A stretch of DNA of 64,000 nt from Agrypnia vestita (lineage: Eukaryota; Arthropoda; Insecta; Trichoptera; Phryganeidae). How positions within the stretch are numbered: the first letter of the stretch is position 1; each line of letters opens with the position of its first letter. The position numbers and the translations under genes are program-made. This document shows, one piece after another, positions 59,455 to 64,000 of the stretch. The notes beneath the pieces are model-generated. The model was not told the DNA's origin. It did not search any database and was given only the letters and a program-made list of their open reading frames with translations. The stretch spans positions 124,001 to 188,000 of the forward strand of contig JADDOH010004036.1 in the NCBI GenBank assembly GCA_016648135.1, given 5' to 3'.

Positions 59455-59945
59455 AATTCTACGTAAAAAGATCTTTCTTCAGGCGAGGGAGCTGTCCCTA
59501 TTTTTACAATAAAACATGGTGGAATATCATCGGAATTATCAAATTTGAATTGCTAAAATCCAGGGAGACAATAACTGCAGCAGAGTACTGCCAATAATAA
59601 GGGAGAATGAATCAAGAACAGAACGATTATTTGTGGTGAATAAATAATAATAATACTTCAGTAAGACAACGCGCAGCATCATTCAGTAAAATTGACCCAG
59701 GAAAAGATAATGGAGCTTAATTTGAATTTCAACCACACCCACCCTACTCCCCGGATGTAGCCCCCTCCAATTATCATTTATATCGATCCTTACAACACTC
59801 GGAACGTGATCAAAAAATATTACTTTGTCGTGTTAGCAATCGTATACAGATATTTTTGATGAAGAACCTAAAAATTTCTACAAAGCAGTACTTGAAAAAT
59901 TACCCGAAGTTTGGAAAAGGGTAATAGAAAATTAGGGAATTTATT
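59455..59945 (+). pseudogene. Mariner transposase relic, catalytic and C-terminal part
   Basis: Across frames the plus strand keeps ELLKSRETITAAEYCQ, ERLFVVNK, then LQ-stop-DNAQHHSVKLTQEK followed by IMELN, then HPPYSPDVAPSNYHLYRSLQ, then FYKAVLEKLPEVWKRVIE and the end N-stop-GIYF. These follow the order of a mariner catalytic core. The second aspartate (DNA..H) is kept; the third is Asn in APSNYHL. Multiple stops and frameshifts. It is a third mariner lineage in the window, distinct from those at 9,141 and 42,230. Confidence 0.85.
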
Positions 59946-62900
59946 TTGTTAATTAATTGTTAAATATTTTCCTTTTAAATAAATGATTCCTATGAGTTAA
60001 TCAAAATATTAAATTCTTCCTGCTTCCTAATTATTATCTTGATCAAATTAAATTACATACATTCCAAAATACACAAATATGTTTATTTATTTAGAAATTT
60101 TCAATTAATTAAATAAAATATTATTGATCATGCAAATATATTTACATATGTGTTACAGAAAAATGATCGCTAAACACACGTACTCAGACCACTTTGAGGC
60201 GGAAGTATCTTATGTGTAGGCTATTATTTTAAATTAATCTAGGCACTTTGATGAAATGGTAATCCATAAGGAAAATACAAATACTGGTGGGTGAGTAAGA
60301 AGGTGTGACAGTAAGGAATGAGGTAGGGTGGTGTCTTAGAAATGAGTGCATTATATTGAGTCATGTAAATAAATAAAGTAATATTAATAAACTAACGAAA
60401 TTACTTAGTTAATTTAATGTACATAAATCATAATTTTTTTTATAGATTTATGTATATTAAAAAAATACTAAGAACAAATAACGTATTCTTTTTATCGTTT
60501 TAATAAAAAAATATTAATATTTATTATTATATATAACATATATATATAATATAATATATATTAATATTAAAATAATAATAATATTGATAAATTTAAATTT
60601 ATTGAAGAATACATCTTTCAAAGGCAGGCTTTCACTTAGTGGTGAAATTATAAATGAATAAATTTACTATAACTTTGTTTACACCACTTTTTTATTAGTT
60701 TTTACAACTACATGTTTCGGAAACAATGTTCCCTTTTTCAGCTTGAGCCTTAACGCGATAAATTTCATTTACTAAGTTTCGTTAATATATTAAATGAAAA
60801 TTTTAAATGAATTATTGTTAAATTTTCAAATTTTAATTAATTAATATGAGGATAAATTTGTTCGTTTATATTATTATTACTTTTAATATCCCAGTTTTAT
60901 CTTCCTCTTCTGGTTTTCATTCATTTTAATATTATTCTACGCCCCATTTATTTTCAAAACCTTAATATGAATACTTTATAAGTATGCATTTATGCAAATT
61001 TTTGAATGTTCACATTTTGCATATTTAAATACCATTATTTATTCACAAAAAATGTATTTTTCCCCCGAACAGCTGAGCGTATACGGCAAACAGGAATGCG
61101 TTAAGGAATCTGTCTCTCATTCAGATTAAATACTCATAAAATCGTTTTAAATATCCTCTTTAAGTTTAGTATTTAATTCACAAGTACTTGAACGCCTTAC
61201 CTAAAGTCCTCGCCGCCAGTAGAGGAAATTTTACCACTGTTAATGTTAATGGACCCGGTGGTGGGAACGCGCTGAGGGGGATGAAAGTGCCGATTAAAGA
61301 CCCAACACGACCCGCAGAGCCTTGAGAGGCTTTCCTTTCATGTATTATGTAATAGATAATGATGTGCAATAACTTGGTCGGAAAATGTTCAGTCGTGTAT
61401 GAAGTCATTACGAAACTGCGTGAGAGGAAAGTGTTTTCCTTTCTCCTCTGATTCAATCACCGCGGATCGTTTAGAATATAAGTACGCGTGTGAGGGTAGC
61501 TTAACTTCATTACCGAGACATAGTAGGTACGCGAAGATATTTTGCATAAAGTTTCAAAAAAATCGAGGTTATATTTGAATAATTCTCTTAAATTTTAAAG
61601 TTTGATCAAACTTACGATCATTAATTTTAAAAAACTATAAAACTAACAACCACATTAAATATTTCATAAATATGTAACAAATAATCTTTGAATTCCATCC
61701 TAGGAAACGAGTACGCACAAATTGCAGATATTCTGAACATTAACTTAAGTCGTTACCGAAATCTATTTAACGAACATTTTACCGTTAATTTATTTGATTA
61801 AGATTAGTTAATACATATATGAATACTTTATAATTGCCTTTACTTAATTTGTGATTTATGTACTTAGCAAAAATATGATATTTTTAAACATTCTGTCATA
61901 CAGTATTAATTTGTAAAGAGATGAACAAAACCCCGTTTTTATAAGAAGGGATTGAATCAGTGCTGAAGAATGACCCCCTTGCGTCTATATAAAGCACATT
62001 TTACATACGCATTATTCTAGCATAATCAAGTCCCCTAGCAAACAAGAAAAACAACAATACAACAATAATTACAAAATATATTGTTTTATAAATTTCATAT
62101 GTATGCATCTATATGTATACATTTGTAAACCATCATGCTTGCAGATATTATTTACATATATAATGTACACTATTTTCTCGATATGTAAAAGATTTTTGTT
62201 TTATTGTAATAGGTGTAAACCGTAGAAATAAAATATGCAAATAAAAACAATTTCCTAGTATTCGAGAAACAAAAATGTACTTTGTTTATAAAAAGAATAA
62301 ATGAGGGCCTCCTCATGGTTCATTATTTACAAAACACAATATTAATTAAATATTTGAATTAATTAATTTCCTATCGTTGACTTATTCTCTGAATATTTTC
62401 ACGCTTTCAAGAATGACGAAAATGAAAGGAAAAATGAATTTCGAAATTCGACAATTAATAAAGTCCATAAAGGAATGAGCACGCGGAATGAGTAATTTGG
62501 TGTGGATCCCGACTGAGGTCTAAAACATTTGTGAAATATTATCCCCTTTAATGTGAGGGTTTGTATATTCAAATTTCGTGACTAAGGGTGTTTTAAAATT
62601 CACGCCCAACTAGAAAAAGGGACAAAAATATATTTTCGTTAATTCAAGATTTTTTTAATTTAAAAGTGTTACACTTTTGTGACAGAAATATGAGATCCTT
62701 TCTCTTAATCATGATAAAAGATAAAAGCCATGATATAAACTAAATTTAAAAAATACTATTCCTACAAGAACATTTACTGTCACTTACTGTCTTACTGTTA
62801 CTGTCATCTTTTTAAATACTTCTAATTGTTTTATTTTATTTTATTAATATCCTATTCGGATCATTTTTTTTTCCTTTGTCTAAAATATAATTAATTAACA

Positions 62901-63036
62901 CCATTATTAAATTGTAAACATTTAATTATTACCATTACTTAATTTTAATTGGCAATAAGATTTATTCACAAATGTTATATAAATAATAAATAAATGTTCA
63001 AGTTTTTTGTTTGTAACCTTGTGGAAATTCATTTTT
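59946..63036. other. AT-rich non-coding stretch
   Basis: Contains a TA-rich simple repeat at 60,500-60,590 and a GC-elevated patch at 61,190-61,330 (GGACCCGGTGGTGGGAACGC) with a 92-aa minus frame that I do not recognise. The rest is AT-rich with no gene. Confidence 0.4.
60707..60750 (-). ncRNA. Hammerhead-like motif with strong stem II
   Basis: Minus strand: CAAG, CTGAAAA (one core change), stem II GGGAAC-ATT-GTTTCC (six pairs including one G-U), GAAA, CATGTA, GTTG. Helix I has CAA/TTG pairs after one mismatch. Confidence 0.5.
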
Positions 63037-63272
63037 AATATTTTTTAAAAAATGAGGGTAAACAACATTGTTTTATTCCACTATATTTATTTTGAATTGT
63101 TAGAACGTTTTCGGGATTTCTCCCATTGTCAATAACCACACGTTTACAACGTTTACAGTTGTAAACGTGTGGTTATTGACAATGGGAGAAATTCCGAAAA
63201 CGTTCTAACAATTCAAAATAAATATAGTGGAATAAAACAATGTTGTTTACCCTCATTTTTTAAAAAATATTA
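63037..63272. repeat. Near-perfect 235-bp palindrome
   Basis: Left arm 63,037-63,150 and right arm 63,158-63,272 are inverted copies with about one substitution and a 7-base loop (GTTTACA). Landmarks: AATGAGGGTAAACAACATTG and its complement, and CCATTGTCAATAACCACACG and its complement. Just outside, AATGTTCAAG (62,993) and CTTGAACATT (63,287) are a further inverted pair. A transcript would fold into one long double strand. Confidence 0.95.
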
Positions 63273-64000
63273 AATAATAAATATTCTTGAACATTATACT
63301 ACTGGAAGAGCACTGTCTGCTATAATACAGTAAATTACTAGTGTAGCAGGCAGGGCGTCAAATCAATTTAGTGTTTACTTGCTGCCAAGACACTCAACAA
63401 CAATGAAAAAAGCTTCATTAAATTTTGTAAACACTACATTTGTAACATTGAACATTGAATAAACATTTTGCATTTGAATTTGAATCAACAATAGTTTAAA
63501 CAATTATTGTATTATGTTAAAATGTAGTTATAAGCAAAATTGTATGAGCTTAAAGAAGATTGTGTAAGTTAAATGACTAATTTTAAATTTTTTTTTTTCG
63601 ATTAATACTTTTGAAAAATATTATTGTCAACCATTTTGCATTCAAATGCAGTTGTAATAATTCAAAATACACTTTATGTACTAAATTCAAGGAAAATGCT
63701 CACGTTTTTTGGTGAACGCGTGAACAAGTCAAAAATATTGGTAAGTTCATTGATTCGTACCGATTTTCAAATTATTTACAATTAGTTCAATAGTTACAAC
63801 TGTATAAACATTTTAATGTACAATTTATATTAAATTGAAAACTAAGTGATATATATCATCCATAACTTTCACACACGTGGTATTTGCTTTCGATTAATTG
63901 TGTTAATAATTACATATTATCATATGTTTGAATAACAGAATGAGAATATTAACGCTTACCCACCTTTAATATAGAATTTAATTCTCGTATTAAAATGTGG
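63273..64000. other. AT-rich non-coding stretch
   Basis: No gene recognised. A good donor-like site (ATTG|GTAAGTTC) lies at about 63,738 without a supporting exon. Confidence 0.4.

Noticed and set aside
1..64000. CRISPR arrays, operons, prokaryotic ribosome-binding sites
   Set aside because: The window is eukaryotic; no regularly spaced direct repeats with unique spacers and no prokaryotic gene organisation were seen.

Overview
This is an AT-rich, gene-poor stretch of a eukaryotic nuclear genome. It is almost certainly from an insect: it holds degenerate TTAGG repeats (the arthropod telomere unit), several mariner copies, RTE-type LINE fragments, a Ty3/gypsy-like solo LTR and Penelope-type hammerhead motifs. 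TTAGG argues against Diptera; I cannot fix the order. I see no rRNA gene, no canonical tRNA gene, no CRISPR array and no complete host gene. Nearly all short open frames are chance or shadow frames. The one stretch that reads like a host exon is at 39,123-39,348.

Layout. 0-9 kb: half of a foldback repeat at the left edge, a long compound CA microsatellite (1.43-1.70 kb), and a full 0.6 kb copy of the same foldback repeat at 4.19-4.79 kb. 9.14-10.43 kb: a full-length mariner with matched TIRs, TA target duplications and a 339-codon transposase broken by one in-frame stop. 10.6-11.0 kb: CpG-rich island with a 13-G run. 11.2-12.5, 18.4-19.6, 21.5-21.7, 30.8, 32.5, 42.7, 51.8-52.05 and 60.7 kb: thirteen hammerhead-like motifs, several as outward-facing inverted pairs. 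18.6-20.8 kb: two RTE-type LINE fragments. 23.1, 44.3 and 55.7 kb: three copies of a 0.5 kb repeat with AAAGGGAGT-type ends. 26.2-26.9 kb: unique, GC-balanced block. 28.9-32.3 kb: two inverted arrays of 115-135 bp units around a hAT MITE (30,947-31,387) with a perfect 8-bp target duplication. 34-38 kb: two palindromic MITEs, an RTE fragment and the (TTAGG)n block. 38.15-38.47 kb: probable LTR followed by three tandem primer-binding-site-like repeats and a GTAAGT donor. 42.2-42.6 and 59.5-59.9 kb: two decayed mariners. 48.3-50.9 kb: another MITE, a LINE tail and two foldback copies. 54.49-54.88 kb: a 390-bp palindrome carrying a 74-nt tRNA-like sequence in each arm, each followed by a T run. 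56.27-56.81 kb: a solo LTR in minus orientation with a 4-bp target duplication. 56.9-57.4 kb: CpG island with GC boxes. 58.1-58.5 kb: RTE fragment. 63.04-63.27 kb: near-perfect 235-bp palindrome.

No genes here can be said to work together. The window is best read as intergenic or intronic DNA built from transposon layers. Against that background stand about ten GC-elevated, non-repetitive islands, possibly regulatory, and a set of hairpin-forming elements (palindromes, hammerheads, tRNA-like pair) whose RNA-level activity is the most interesting question.
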